Below, piece after piece: positions 1 through 8,539 of a DNA stretch of 64,000 bases. The notes under the pieces are model-generated. The model saw nothing but the letters and a program-made list of their open reading frames with translations. It ran no database searches and was not told where the DNA came from. Source of the DNA: Pyrobaculum sp. WP30 (GTDB lineage Archaea; Thermoproteota; Thermoprotei; Thermoproteales; Thermoproteaceae); contig CP012158.1 in the NCBI GenBank assembly GCA_001189275.1, positions 558,001 to 622,000 on the forward strand. The letters are read 5' to 3'. Every line of letters begins with the position of its first letter. The stretch's first letter is position 1. The translations under genes and the position numbers were made by a program.

Positions 1-1
1 G

Positions 2-688
2 AACATCGGCGTGTTTCTGGCGTTGTCTATACTCTACTCCCTAGCCCTCGTCTTCATAACAGCTGTTCTAGGATCCTTCTTGAATAAGCCGGAGACCGCC
101 GGCGCGGCCCGGAGGCCGGTTATTTCGCTCTACGTAGCGGCGGCGCTGGCGGCGGGCCTGGCCGTTGGGGCGTCGGCGGAGTTTAACTACGCCTCTGCAA
201 TAGACCCTCTGTTGCTGTTCCTCCTCTTCATCGCCGGCGCCGACATGGCACACGTCGAGGTCAGGCTTGATAGGTCTGTGTTTCTTGCGCCGGCCGCTGC
301 CTTCCTCGGAGCTGGCGTGGTGGGGTTTCTCTTTGCGCTGGCTTTCCACATCACGCCTGCGGTGGCCTTAGGCATGGGCTGGTACAGCTTCACAGGTCCC
401 TACCTCGCCAGCGCCGGCGATGCGGTGGGCGGCGCCTACGGCCTTCTTGTGAACTTCCTCAGGGAGCAGTTCACCTTCCTACTGGGACCTGTGCTGGCTA
501 GGAGGTTTAGCAAAGTCGGCGTATTGGCGGTGGGCGGCGCCACGACTATGGACAACACGTTGCCTCTCTACACGGCGTTGTACGGCTCCTCCTTCGCCCT
601 ATACGCCTTCGCTAACGGCGTGATTCTTACGGCTCTAGTCCCAGTGATAGTGCCGGTGATTCATAAATTCTACATTTGCTGTATGTAA
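2..688 (+). CDS. LysO-family (DUF340) lysine exporter-like membrane protein, 5' partial
   Basis: About six hydrophobic segments fill this protein. Its second half carries the features of the LysO/DUF340 family: a GMGWYS motif, then an REQFTFLLGPVLARR helix, then GGATTMDNTLPLY, which corresponds to GATSMDFTLP in LysO. LysO proteins export L-lysine through the inner membrane. The frame is open to the window edge and the first possible start (GTG at 11) falls in a hydrophobic stretch. Only about 225 residues are present against about 300 in E. coli LysO, so the N-terminus is probably outside the window. Substrate is inferred from family only. Confidence 0.8.
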   Translation, partial: NIGVFLALSILYSLALVFITAVLGSFLNKPETAGAARRPVISLYVAAALAAGLAVGASAEFNYASAIDPLLLFLLFIAGADMAHVEVRLDRSVFLAPAAAFLGAGVVGFLFALAFHITPAVALGMGWYSFTGPYLASAGDAVGGAYGLLVNFLREQFTFLLGPVLARRFSKVGVLAVGGATTMDNTLPLYTALYGSSFALYAFANGVILTALVPVIVPVIHKFYICCM

Positions 689-735
689 ATGGGGGTATAA
701 CGGTAACTAGTTAAAAACCAGTTTGAAGGCGCTTA

Positions 736-900
736 ATGAGGAGCGTGAGGGATGTGCTCGGCGTGTCCGCGGTGTCTCTCATACGTTACGGGGTGATGCC
801 CGACGACGACGTCTACACGGCGATAAAAGTGCTGGATAAAACAGCGCCTCACCTCGCTAAGTTCCTCAAGTCAGTCCTACACGGCGACGGGGCGTCCTAG
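736..900 (+). CDS. small hypothetical protein (54 aa)
   Basis: This short ATG-initiated frame follows a TTAAAAACC TATA-like element about 25 nt upstream, which would give a leaderless mRNA. The product is mixed helical (VRDVLGVSAVSLIRYG, then a C-terminal KFLKSVLHG) with no recognisable motif. Its last 4 nt overlap the end of the convergent ubiX gene, and codon use matches the neighbours. I do not recognise the family; the call rests on promoter spacing and coding texture. Confidence 0.5.
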   Translation: MRSVRDVLGVSAVSLIRYGVMPDDDVYTAIKVLDKTAPHLAKFLKSVLHGDGAS

Positions 901-1454
901 CGGGCACCCCACCGGGGGGTGAAGTTGTGTTTAACGCCAAGTAAGTCGAGGACGCGTCCCGCAAATGTGGTGACTAGGTCGTCGATGGTCTTCGGCCTTG
1001 TGTAGAAGCCAGGCGCGGCGGGCATCACCACGGCACCCGCCATCGTGGCCAACTCCATGTTTCTTATGTGTACCAGGGAGAGGGGGCTCTCCCTAACCAC
1101 CAGCACCACCCTCCTCCGCTCCTTAAGACCCACCTCAGCCGCCCTGACGATTAGGTTCACGGTGAAGCCGTTGGCTATGGCGGCGAGGGTTTTCGTGGAG
1201 CAGGGCACCACAGCCACGGCGTCTATCCCGAAGCTCCCCGAGGCGGGCGGCGCAGAGAGGTCGCCTTCGTCCCATATGTAGTCCGCGAGCGACTTGACGT
1301 ACTGGACGTCGTAGTCCGTCTCCAGCTTAATCACCTTCTCCGCCGTCTTCGATACGGAGAGGTGGATCTCAACACCTGCCCTACGCAGAAGCTCCAGGAC
1401 TTTAACGCCGTAGATAACGCCCGAGGCGCCTGTGATGCCGACAAATACCTTCAT
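897..1454 (-). CDS. ubiX: UbiX-type flavin prenyltransferase
   Basis: The 185-aa product opens with the FMN-binding VGITGASGVIYG motif. It contains VVPCSTKTLAAIANG and VVRESPLSLVHIRNM, which are diagnostic of the UbiX/Pad1 flavoprotein family. UbiX prenylates reduced FMN with dimethylallyl phosphate to make the cofactor of UbiD-type decarboxylases. Length is usual for the family. The gene directly follows the gene starting at 2170, sharing one nucleotide with it, so the two are probably cotranscribed. No UbiD partner lies in the window. Confidence 0.93.
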   Translation of the reverse strand: MKVFVGITGASGVIYGVKVLELLRRAGVEIHLSVSKTAEKVIKLETDYDVQYVKSLADYIWDEGDLSAPPASGSFGIDAVAVVPCSTKTLAAIANGFTVNLIVRAAEVGLKERRRVVLVVRESPLSLVHIRNMELATMAGAVVMPAAPGFYTRPKTIDDLVTTFAGRVLDLLGVKHNFTPRWGAR

Positions 1455-2170
1455 CAGATGTACATGTATACGTCGTTGTCCAACACAACGCCGTCTTCCA
1501 CCTCCCTGCCTCCGTGAAGCAAGTATATGTCCTTCTTCTCCACCTTAATGGTACTCCTACCCTGCGGCGGCAGGGAAGCCGCAGTTTTTATAAGGTCCGC
1601 CACCTGTTTCGTCAAGGGCATGAACTCCCTAGGCGAAGGCGGGATCTTAAACACAAGCGCGTGGCTGTACTTCAAAGTAGCGGCGCCCTCCGGCGTATGC
1701 GGCGAGGGGGATACCCTACGCACCGCTAAGGTCTGCGCCGCGAGGTCTGTGGTGGCCACAACCTCGAACTCGCGCCCGCCTAGAAACACCGCCACCACAT
1801 TCGGCCTTGCCTTGTGGTAGAAGGCTGTGACCTCCCGCGTCTCCTGCCTCTTGAGCTCGAGGAAGTCGAAATACACGTCGATGCCTTCTCTGCCGTATGG
1901 GGAGCCGGTGAAGGCCCTCTCGTTAACCACAGGCACCGCGGCGACCGGCGGCAGATCTAGCTCGCCTCTTTTCCACCTATACAGCATCAACGTGAGGAAG
2001 TTCACAGCGGGCCAGTCCTCTGGGTAGAAGCCTGAAAGCGCCAGGATCTTCTCGTCTCCCGAGCCGAACACGGAGGGGCCTCCCCCCAGCTGCCGCAGAA
2101 GGAGGCTCTTCACATACCTCACGCAGGTTACGCTAGAGGTAAGGGCCTTGTAGGGGTGGAGATACTGCAC
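1454..2170 (-). CDS. conserved hypothetical protein upstream of ubiX
   Basis: A 238-aa soluble-looking protein. It has an aromatic-rich middle (LTLMLYRWKRGEL; YGREGIDVYFDFLELKRQE) and a C-terminal basic stretch followed by an acidic end. No signal peptide, membrane helix or metal motif is visible. The stop overlaps the ubiX start by 1 nt, which suggests translational coupling. I do not recognise the family. A link to flavin prenylation or to a UbiD-type reaction is only a guess from position. Confidence 0.7.
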   Translation of the reverse strand: MQYLHPYKALTSSVTCVRYVKSLLLRQLGGGPSVFGSGDEKILALSGFYPEDWPAVNFLTLMLYRWKRGELDLPPVAAVPVVNERAFTGSPYGREGIDVYFDFLELKRQETREVTAFYHKARPNVVAVFLGGREFEVVATTDLAAQTLAVRRVSPSPHTPEGAATLKYSHALVFKIPPSPREFMPLTKQVADLIKTAASLPPQGRSTIKVEKKDIYLLHGGREVEDGVVLDNDVYMYI

Positions 2171-2235
2171 GGGATCTAGTTAACTCCAATATTAAAACCT
2201 ACGTCATGCATAAAACCTCCCAACGAAGCTGTGAC

Positions 2236-2451
2236 ATGCCTCGGAGAAGAAGCAAGGTGCCTCTTGAGCGGGTCGCCATCAGGCTACCCACCGAGGTTAT
2301 GCTGAGGATTGACAAACTCGTCGAGAAGGGGCTCTTCAAGAGCAGGAGCCACCTGATAAAGCAGGCGTTGAGGGAGCTCCTCAGCGAGCCCGAGTATCAA
2401 GAGGCGCTGAAGGAGCGCGATGACGACTTCCCCACGCTGAGGGGGAGATAA
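2236..2451 (+). CDS. ribbon-helix-helix (CopG/Arc-type) DNA-binding protein
   Basis: The 71-aa protein starts MPRRRSKVPLERVAIRLPTE, a basic arm plus the beta-strand of a ribbon-helix-helix fold. The two helices follow (VMLRIDKLVEKG and SRSHLIKQALRELL). Such proteins bind operators as dimers through the strand. ATG at 2236 is preferred over an in-frame upstream ATG at 2206 because a TATA-like CATAAAACC lies about 25 nt before 2236. No obvious regulated partner adjoins it. Confidence 0.85.
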   Translation: MPRRRSKVPLERVAIRLPTEVMLRIDKLVEKGLFKSRSHLIKQALRELLSEPEYQEALKERDDDFPTLRGR

Positions 2452-2530
2452 ACTAATAAACAGAGACGTCGAGAGACGTGCTGATGAGGGCAGGTGTGTG
2501 GCGATGAGTGAGCGGTGGTGACAAGACTGA

Positions 2531-3139
2531 CTACGGCACCTCTATGTTGGCATGCCGCCTAGCCAGCTCGCTCTCGTTTTTACCAAGCCGCTTCATAAGC
2601 TCCGCAACCACGGCGTCTAAGACCACCATCGACGTGTCTTCAAAAAGCGTGCCCAGCGGCGAGAGCGGCTCGTGGATCCCCAGTATCTGGCGGGCGAAGT
2701 AGTCGTCCATAGACGCAAGCTTCGTCCTGCCCGGCACGAAGACCACCAGATCTGCCAGGCGGCCCAGCGGCGAGTCGTAGTAAGTCGTGATGGCGGCGAC
2801 CTTGGCCTTCATCCTCTTAGCTGCCTCAGCCGCTGCGACAACAATCTGCGTGGAGCCGCTCCCCGAAATAGCCACCAGCAGGTCGCCCTCCTCCACAGAG
2901 GGCGTTATGGTCTCGCCAACAACGTACGACCTAGCGCCAAGATGCCTAAGCCTCATGGCGAAGGCACGGCCCACTAGCCCGCTCCTCCCAACCCCAACGA
3001 CCAAAATCTTGTTGTTCGCTCGGTATATCTCCTCAATAGTTTTGACAAATTTCTCGATCTCCTCAGGCTTTATAGTATCTAAGGCACGGAATATAAAAGT
3101 AGCAATTTCTAGGTAGGCTTGTTTAAAGTATGTAACCAT
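2531..3139 (-). CDS. hxlB: 6-phospho-3-hexuloisomerase (SIS domain)
   Basis: A 202-aa single SIS-domain protein. Key stretches are [46 protein letters not shown] and a C-terminal [10 protein letters not shown], which match archaeal phosphohexuloisomerase (MJ1247 type). The enzyme interconverts fructose-6-phosphate and 3-hexulose-6-phosphate. In archaea lacking the oxidative pentose-phosphate pathway this is part of the ribulose-monophosphate route to ribulose-5-phosphate. The partner synthase HxlA is not adjacent, so the gene appears to stand alone. Confidence 0.9.
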   Translation of the reverse strand: MVTYFKQAYLEIATFIFRALDTIKPEEIEKFVKTIEEIYRANNKILVVGVGRSGLVGRAFAMRLRHLGARSYVVGETITPSVEEGDLLVAISGSGSTQIVVAAAEAAKRMKAKVAAITTYYDSPLGRLADLVVFVPGRTKLASMDDYFARQILGIHEPLSPLGTLFEDTSMVVLDAVVAELMKRLGKNESELARRHANIEVP

Positions 3140-3167
3140 GTGACTTGAAAAATATTAATTTAAAAAT

Positions 3168-3545
3168 CTACTCACCGTACATCGACCTGTCGCCGAAGAA
3201 AGCCTCCACCCTCTTGGGCTTAAGCCTAGATGCTATATAGTCAAAAGCCGCCTTGGGGTCTGTGTGGTCGCCACAGGTATATACATCAACTGTGGCGAAG
3301 CCGTGCTCCGGCCATGTGTGGATGGAGATGTGGCTCTCCGCCACCACGGCGAACACCGTGAGGCCGCCGTCCGGGCCGAACCTGTACGAGCCTATGGAGA
3401 GCAACATGGCGTTAGCAACCTTTACAGCCTCTTTCACTATGGTTATCAAAGCCGCCTCGTCTCTCAACACGTTCTGATCACACCCGTATAGGTTGCCGTA
3501 GACGTGTCTCCCGACGACCAATCTGCCCCCCACGCCCCCCGCCAT
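3168..3545 (-). CDS. speD: SpeD-family pyruvoyl decarboxylase proenzyme (arginine or S-adenosylmethionine decarboxylase)
   Basis: A 125-aa proenzyme with the self-cleavage site Glu70-Ser71 in the context AESHISIHTWPE. Ser71 would become the pyruvoyl group. His76 and Cys91 sit at the catalytic spacing seen in prokaryotic AdoMet decarboxylase (Ser+5, Ser+20). Crenarchaea use paralogues of this family both for S-adenosylmethionine and for arginine decarboxylation in polyamine synthesis. The GRHVYGNLYGCD start resembles the arginine-type enzymes, but specificity cannot be settled here. A TATA-like TTTTTAAACTG lies about 30 nt upstream. Confidence 0.88.
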   Translation of the reverse strand: MAGGVGGRLVVGRHVYGNLYGCDQNVLRDEAALITIVKEAVKVANAMLLSIGSYRFGPDGGLTVFAVVAESHISIHTWPEHGFATVDVYTCGDHTDPKAAFDYIASRLKPKRVEAFFGDRSMYGE

Positions 3546-3692
3546 GGGTTATGCGTATTTCCGCAGTTTAAAAACTTAACCCCCAAAAACCCTTATACTA
3601 CAGCTTTGTACCTGCACATACCCTACTTGTTAAAATATTGGAAGACCCCTGGAAAAATATAAAGAGATAAAATGGGAGACTTTTGAAAAAGT

Positions 3693-3791
3693 TTACCACT
3701 CCTCTTCCTCCTCCCACTCCTCCTCAAACTCCTCCCAGAGCTCCTCCTCCTCTTCCCACTCCTCCTCTTCCCGGTAGTACCAAATCGGCAT
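3693..3791 (-). CDS. Glu/Trp-rich acidic microprotein (32 aa)
   Basis: The frame begins MPIWYYR and then consists almost only of Glu and Trp, with one Leu and one Phe. It has 19 Glu and 5 Trp. Trp12, Trp19 and Trp26 are exactly seven residues apart, with Leu18 and Phe22 between, giving a heptad-like hydrophobic face on a very acidic helix. A TATA element centred near 3814 lies about 24 nt before the ATG. The low-complexity GAG/GAA run is therefore in frame with a proper start, promoter and stop. I know no family for it; function is unknown. Confidence 0.5.
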   Translation of the reverse strand: MPIWYYREEEEWEEEEELWEEFEEEWEEEEEW

Positions 3792-3810
3792 AGGCCCCCC
3801 GAAAGCTTGA

Positions 3811-3820
3811 TTTTATAAAT
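3811..3820. promoter_or_regulatory. shared bidirectional TATA element
   Basis: TTTTATAAAT is near-palindromic. It lies about 26 nt before the GTG at 3840 on the plus strand and about 23 nt before the ATG at 3791 on the minus strand, the spacing expected for leaderless archaeal transcripts in both directions. Confidence 0.5.
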
Positions 3821-3839
3821 ATTGAGCCGCAAAACGTCG

Positions 3840-4400
3840 GTGAGGCGGGCGTATGTGCAGGGTCTTCTGCAGAGGCGTGTTAAGTACCGGTTCGACCTCC
3901 CCGCGCCGACATCCATCAAGAGCTGGCTGGCTGAGGTCCGTCAAGAAGTGAGGACTTTGCTGGAGAGGGATTGGGAGGCCGTCATGTGCCCCGAGGCGGA
4001 GCTACCGAGCCTGGGGATGCTTCTTGTGGAGTGGCGGGGGGCTCATCTATTGGCGGATGTCTCCATCTGCGCCCCCGTGTCTCATCCCAGGCCGCCGCCG
4101 CTGTCCTACGACGTGCCGGTGGAGAGGGTGGATGTCTGCGTCGAGCCCATCGCGCCTGTTTTTCCGCCGGCTGAATACATAGCAATACATATCCCCTCTG
4201 TCAAGACATTTGGAAGGATCACGCTACGGAGAGACTACGCCGTGGTGAAGTACAGAGGCTTATTATTCGCCACAGAGGTTAAATACGGCCCCGAGGCGAG
4301 AGGCGGCGTGGTGTTAAGCCTAGCGCGGTATCGTTGCGGCCCCTATGACGTGGGGGAAGCTCTAAAAAAATTGAAACGCATACTTTATTCAAAGTATTGA
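3840..4400 (+). CDS. hypothetical protein
   Basis: A 186-aa protein with a basic N-terminus (VRRAYVQGLLQRRVKYRFDLP). The middle contains alternating strands and several cysteines, and the C-terminus is lysine-rich (GEALKKLKRILYSKY). The GTG start at 3840 is chosen because the only TATA box is centred at about 3815; an in-frame TTG at 3822 is too close to it. The C-terminal ATEVKYGPEARGG resembles a restriction-like nuclease core, but a full motif is not present. Its stop overlaps the next ATG by one base, implying coupling to the zinc-ribbon protein. Confidence 0.65.
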   Translation: MRRAYVQGLLQRRVKYRFDLPAPTSIKSWLAEVRQEVRTLLERDWEAVMCPEAELPSLGMLLVEWRGAHLLADVSICAPVSHPRPPPLSYDVPVERVDVCVEPIAPVFPPAEYIAIHIPSVKTFGRITLRRDYAVVKYRGLLFATEVKYGPEARGGVVLSLARYRCGPYDVGEALKKLKRILYSKY

Positions 4401-4594
4401 TGAAGTACGTTGCTGTCGTGTGTCCTAAATGCGGGAGGGCAAGCGGCGCCAGGTTCGATGCGAAAAGACATCAATGTCCTTACTGCGGCGCCGTTTTCCA
4501 ACTAAACGACGCGTCTATTATCGCAATGGGCAACGCCAAGGCGGTAAGAGAGGCGGTGGCGAGGTACAACAGCGGCGAATTTAGACAGTTGTAG
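4400..4594 (+). CDS. zinc-ribbon protein, DUF1922-like
   Basis: A 64-aa protein with a CPKC...CPYC zinc ribbon in its first half and a short helix (AKAVREAVARYNSGEF) in its second. This arrangement resembles the archaeal DUF1922 family. The start ATG overlaps the previous stop (TGATG), so it is translated with the upstream gene. Such small zinc ribbons often bind nucleic acid or act as subunits of larger complexes; here the role is unknown. Confidence 0.75.
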   Translation: MKYVAVVCPKCGRASGARFDAKRHQCPYCGAVFQLNDASIIAMGNAKAVREAVARYNSGEFRQL

Positions 4595-4652
4595 AATTGC
4601 AGTGAGCTTCCCTCTTAAATAAACTATTTTAAGTTTAGGCGGTGGGGTGGCG

Positions 4653-7280
4653 ATGCGCATAGAGAAGTTTACAGTGGGCAACAAGACGTATCGTTTCTTC
4701 AGTTTAAAGGCCTTGGAAAGAGAGGGTTATGACATTGCCAGGCTTCCCTACTCCGTCAGAGTTTTACTCGAAAACGTAATGCGGAACCTCGACGGGCGGG
4801 ACATAACCAAAGACCACCTGGAGAGGTTGGCGAGGTGGAGCCCCAAGGCGCCTGAGGGGGAGGTCGCCATAAAGATCTCCCGGGTCGTGATGCAAGACTA
4901 CACCGGCGTCCCGGCCGTGGTGGATTTGGCCACCATGCGGGACATCGCCATCAAGATGGGGAAGGACCCGTCAATCATAAACCCGCAGGTCCCCGTGGAT
5001 CTGATCATCGACCACTCGGTGCAGATCGACTTCTGGGCGTCGCCAGATGCGCTCAGGAGGAACCTAGAGCTGGAAATCCAGCGGAACAGGGAAAGGTACC
5101 GCTTCCTCAAGTGGGCCCAGCGGGCCTTTAAAAATCTCACCGTGTTTCCGCCGGGGACAGGGATCATCCACCAGGTGAACCTCGAGTATCTGGCGAAGGT
5201 TGTGATGACAGACGGCGACTTGGCGTTCTTCGAAACCCTCGTCGGCATGGACAGCCACACGACCATGATAAACGGCCTCGGCGTGGTGGGCTGGGGCGTC
5301 GGCGGCGTGGAGGCGGAGGCCGCCATGCTGGGCGAGCCCATCACCATCAAAGTGCCGAGGGTAGTCGGCGTCCACCTCTACGGCGAGCCGAGACCCGGCG
5401 TCACTGCCACGGACATTGTCCTTGCCGTCACCGAGTTCCTACGCAAGGTAGATGTCGTCGACACCTTCGTGGAGTTCTTCGGCGAAGGGGTCAAGAAGCT
5501 TTCTGTGCCGGACCGCGCCACCATAGCCAACATGGCGCCGGAGTACGGCTCAACCACCGGCCTCTTCCCCGTGGACGAAAACACCCTGTCGTACCTAAGA
5601 GCCACCGGCAGGCCGGAGGACCTCATCGCGCTGGTGAGGATGTACTACGAGCTACAGGGAGTCTTCGGCGGGGTCGAGGGGGCTGAGTACAGCCAAGTCG
5701 TTGAGTTCGACCTCTCCGCAGTGGAGCGCAACGTGGCAGGACCCACGCTGACCTGGCAGAGGAGGACTCTGGCGGAGGTGCCGAAGAGCTTCTACGGCTT
5801 CCTCCAGGAGAGGAAGAAGCGGACGGCTAGAAAAGTCGTCGAGATAGAAATCGACGGGAAGAGGACACAGTTTGGAGATGGAGACGTAGTCATCGCGGCT
5901 ATCACCAGTTGCACAAATACAAACAACCCGTACCTCCTCGTCACAGCCGCGTTGCTCGCCAAGAGAGCCGCCGAGCTGGGGATAAGACCGCCTCCCTACG
6001 TCAAGACCAGCTTCGCCCCGGGCTCCAGGGCGGCCGCCGAGATACTTGAGAGAAGCGGCTTGCAGAAGTACCTTGACGAGCTGGGCTTCCACGTAGCGGC
6101 GTTTGGTTGCACCACCTGCATAGGCAACTCGGGTCCTCTGCCCGAGCCCGTTGCCAAGGCGATTAAGGAACACGACATACTCGCCGCCGCGGTGCTCTCC
6201 GGCAACAGAAACTTCGAAGCTAGGGTGCACCCAGACGTGCGCGCGGCCTACCTGGCGTCGCCGCCGCTGGTGGTTGCCTACGCCCTGGCTGGGACCGTCA
6301 CCAAAAACATAGAGGTGGAGCCCGTCGCATATACGCAGGACGGCAAACCGGTCTACCTCAGAGACCTCTGGCCGAAGCCGGAGGAGGTCAACCGAGTAGT
6401 GGAGGAGTGGGTAGACCCCAGGATCTACGTTGAGAAATACAGCAAAGTCGGCGAGCTTGTGCCCGAGTGGCAGGCCCTGGAGGCGCCCACCGGACTGCTG
6501 TACACCTGGAGACCCGACGACACGTACATACAGCCGTCGCCCCTGTTCGAAGGCGAGGTGAAGATAGGCGACATAGCAGGCGCCAAGCCTCTGCTTATAC
6601 TTGGAGACAGCATAACCACGGACCACATATCACCCGCGGGCAACATAACCAAGGACAACCCCGCCGGGCAGTACCTGCAGTCGCTAGGCGTGAAACCATC
6701 GGAGTTCAACACCTTCGGCGCCAGGCGGGGCAACTGGCAGGTGATGGTACGCGGCACCTTCTCCAGCAAAGGTTACAAAAACAAAATCGGCAACCTAGAC
6801 GGCGGACTCACCATAAAGTTCCCCGAGGGCAAGACGATGACGATCTACGAGGCCGCCGAGGCCTACAAGAAGGAGGGCACTCCCGTGATTGTGCTGGCCG
6901 GGAAGAACTACGGCGCCGGCTCCAGCCGCGACTGGGCCGCCAAGGGGCCGAAGCTCCTCGGCGTCAAGGCTGTCATCGCCGAAAGCTTCGAGAGGATACA
7001 CAGGTCAAACCTCACCATGGTCGGCATTATACCAGTCCAGCTACCGCCCGGCGTCACCGTCGACAGCCTCAACCTAGACGGGTCGGAGACCTTCGACATA
7101 GTGGGGCTTTCAGACGGCTTGGCGCCGGGGAAGGAGGTGACAATTAAGATACACAGGAAAGACGGGCGCGTCCACGAGGTGAAGGCAAAACTCGCCATAT
7201 ACACCTGGGCTGAGGTGGAGTACATCAAACACGGCGGCATCTTGCCCTACGTGCTGAAAAAACTTCTACAAAAAACTTAA
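4653..7280 (+). CDS. acnA: aconitate hydratase A
   Basis: A roughly 875-aa aconitase of the AcnA/IRP1 type, isomerising citrate and isocitrate through an [4Fe-4S] cluster. Cluster ligands are Cys420 (TSCTNTNNP) and Cys486/Cys489 (GCTTCIGNSGP). The QDYTGVPAVVDLA and GDSITTDHISPAG motifs, the latter opening the swivel domain, are intact, as is GSSRDWAAKG. The ATG at 4653 is preferred; a GTG two codons upstream is possible. The enzyme serves the TCA cycle, fitting the ferredoxin-dependent oxidoreductase at 46-49 kb. Confidence 0.97.
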   Translation: MRIEKFTVGNKTYRFFSLKALEREGYDIARLPYSVRVLLENVMRNLDGRDITKDHLERLARWSPKAPEGEVAIKISRVVMQDYTGVPAVVDLATMRDIAIKMGKDPSIINPQVPVDLIIDHSVQIDFWASPDALRRNLELEIQRNRERYRFLKWAQRAFKNLTVFPPGTGIIHQVNLEYLAKVVMTDGDLAFFETLVGMDSHTTMINGLGVVGWGVGGVEAEAAMLGEPITIKVPRVVGVHLYGEPRPGVTATDIVLAVTEFLRKVDVVDTFVEFFGEGVKKLSVPDRATIANMAPEYGSTTGLFPVDENTLSYLRATGRPEDLIALVRMYYELQGVFGGVEGAEYSQVVEFDLSAVERNVAGPTLTWQRRTLAEVPKSFYGFLQERKKRTARKVVEIEIDGKRTQFGDGDVVIAAITSCTNTNNPYLLVTAALLAKRAAELGIRPPPYVKTSFAPGSRAAAEILERSGLQKYLDELGFHVAAFGCTTCIGNSGPLPEPVAKAIKEHDILAAAVLSGNRNFEARVHPDVRAAYLASPPLVVAYALAGTVTKNIEVEPVAYTQDGKPVYLRDLWPKPEEVNRVVEEWVDPRIYVEKYSKVGELVPEWQALEAPTGLLYTWRPDDTYIQPSPLFEGEVKIGDIAGAKPLLILGDSITTDHISPAGNITKDNPAGQYLQSLGVKPSEFNTFGARRGNWQVMVRGTFSSKGYKNKIGNLDGGLTIKFPEGKTMTIYEAAEAYKKEGTPVIVLAGKNYGAGSSRDWAAKGPKLLGVKAVIAESFERIHRSNLTMVGIIPVQLPPGVTVDSLNLDGSETFDIVGLSDGLAPGKEVTIKIHRKDGRVHEVKAKLAIYTWAEVEYIKHGGILPYVLKKLLQKT

Positions 7281-7302
7281 TTTCAGCTCATCTCTCATCC
7301 AC

Positions 7303-7632
7303 ATGAAAAAGATCCTGGCCGCACTCCTCCTGTTGCTCGCGGTGGGGTACCTCGGCATAAACTTCGTGGGCCTCCCCCCTCTCCTAGTAGCTGAAAACGT
7401 GGTACTGGCCGTGGCTTACGGGGCGTTTGCTTGGGCGGTGATGCGGAGGCCGAGCCGCGGCGTCTACGCCGCACTTCTCCTAGTTACAGCCTTCAACGCC
7501 GGCAGGGTGTCCCGCACGTTGTGGTCGCCCGTTGAGGGGTTCGGCAGACTCGCCGCGGAGCACGTCCCGCTGTTTGTCTACCTGATGGTGGTGGCGGTCC
7601 TGGCGTTTCTCGCCCTAATCAAGAGGGATTAA
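7303..7632 (+). CDS. small membrane protein, hypothetical
   Basis: A 109-aa protein made of four hydrophobic segments: residues about 4-24, 30-46, 55-67 and 88-105. A basic MRRPSRG loop and a KRD C-terminus suggest cytoplasmic loops. It starts 22 nt after the aconitase stop and may be cotranscribed with it. I recognise no family. Confidence 0.65.
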   Translation: MKKILAALLLLLAVGYLGINFVGLPPLLVAENVVLAVAYGAFAWAVMRRPSRGVYAALLLVTAFNAGRVSRTLWSPVEGFGRLAAEHVPLFVYLMVVAVLAFLALIKRD

Positions 7633-7692
7633 GTTGACCTAGGTACACCAGGTTCAACACGTTTCCTTTTAATACCTGGCCAACTGTTTGTC

Positions 7693-8370
7693 ATGAAGTT
7701 GCCAATCCTAATAATAAACTTCAAGGCCTACGGCGAAGCCGCGGGGCGCAGAGCCGTGGAGGTGGCGAAAGCCGCCGAAAAGGTGGCGAGAGAGCTCGGC
7801 GTAAACATAGCGGTGGCGCCTAACCACCTCGAGCTGGCGCTGGTGGCGCAGTCGGTGGAGATCCCGGTCTACGCCCAGGGGGCCGACGTGGAGGCGCCCG
7901 GCGCATACACCTCCCACGTGGCCGTGGACAACATCAAAGCCGCCGGCGCCTCCGGCGTAATCCTGAACCACAGCGAGGCCCCCCTAAGGCTCAACGACCT
8001 AGCCAAGCTCGTGGCCCGGGCGAAGGCGGCTGGCCTAGACGTGGTGACGTGTGCCCCGGATCCCAAGACGAGCCTAGCCGCCGCAGCGCTGGGCCCGCAC
8101 GCCGTGGCGGTGGAGCCGCCGGAGCTGATAGGCACGGGCAGGGCCGTGTCTAAGTACAAGCCGGAGACTGTTGTGGAGACGGTGCGCCTCGTCTCTACGC
8201 ACTTCCCAGACGTGGCCGTAATCACGGGAGCCGGCATAGAGTCGGGGGAAGACGTGGAGGCGGCGCTTAGGCTGGGCACTAAGGGAGTTCTGCTGGCGAG
8301 CGCGGCGGTGAAGGCCAAGGACCACTACCAGAAGATAATGGAACTCGCAAAACCGCTCGCAACCGCGTAA
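7693..8370 (+). CDS. tpiA: triosephosphate isomerase (archaeal short form)
   Basis: A 225-aa enzyme, the shortened length typical of archaeal TIM rather than the roughly 250 aa of bacterial forms. Catalytic Lys11 (INFKAYGE), His93 (ILNHSEAPL) and Glu141 ([11 protein letters not shown]) are in place. The C-terminal [26 protein letters not shown] forms the phosphate-binding strands. It interconverts dihydroxyacetone phosphate and glyceraldehyde-3-phosphate in central carbon metabolism. A TTTTAATACC TATA element lies about 25 nt before the ATG. Confidence 0.97.
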   Translation: MKLPILIINFKAYGEAAGRRAVEVAKAAEKVARELGVNIAVAPNHLELALVAQSVEIPVYAQGADVEAPGAYTSHVAVDNIKAAGASGVILNHSEAPLRLNDLAKLVARAKAAGLDVVTCAPDPKTSLAAAALGPHAVAVEPPELIGTGRAVSKYKPETVVETVRLVSTHFPDVAVITGAGIESGEDVEAALRLGTKGVLLASAAVKAKDHYQKIMELAKPLATA

Positions 8371-8539
8371 GTCGCCCTTGGTTTGAAAATCACATTAGGC
8401 GACATCGAGCCAAGCGCATCCAGAAGTAAAATCCCGTCAAGGTTCAAATGCTTAACGTACTACGCCACGGCCCAGTTATAAACAGCTAGCCGCTACGGTG
8501 TCTGTTCTTCCCGCAGAAGCGGCGACGTATATATGTAGC

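Noticed and set aside
2461-2530. possible C/D box sRNA (two TGATGA/CGATGA boxes and a CTGA)
   Set aside because: The boxes are not spaced as C-D'-C'-D: no D' box precedes the second C-like box, and guide lengths are wrong.
3623-3919. 98-codon minus-strand frame rich in Arg, Ser and Gly
   Set aside because: It is the wrong frame of the GAG/GAA run; the Glu/Trp frame has the start, promoter and stop.
5652-6626. 324-codon minus-strand frame inside aconitase
   Set aside because: Antisense shadow of a well-identified gene; no promoter, and composition mirrors aconitase codons.
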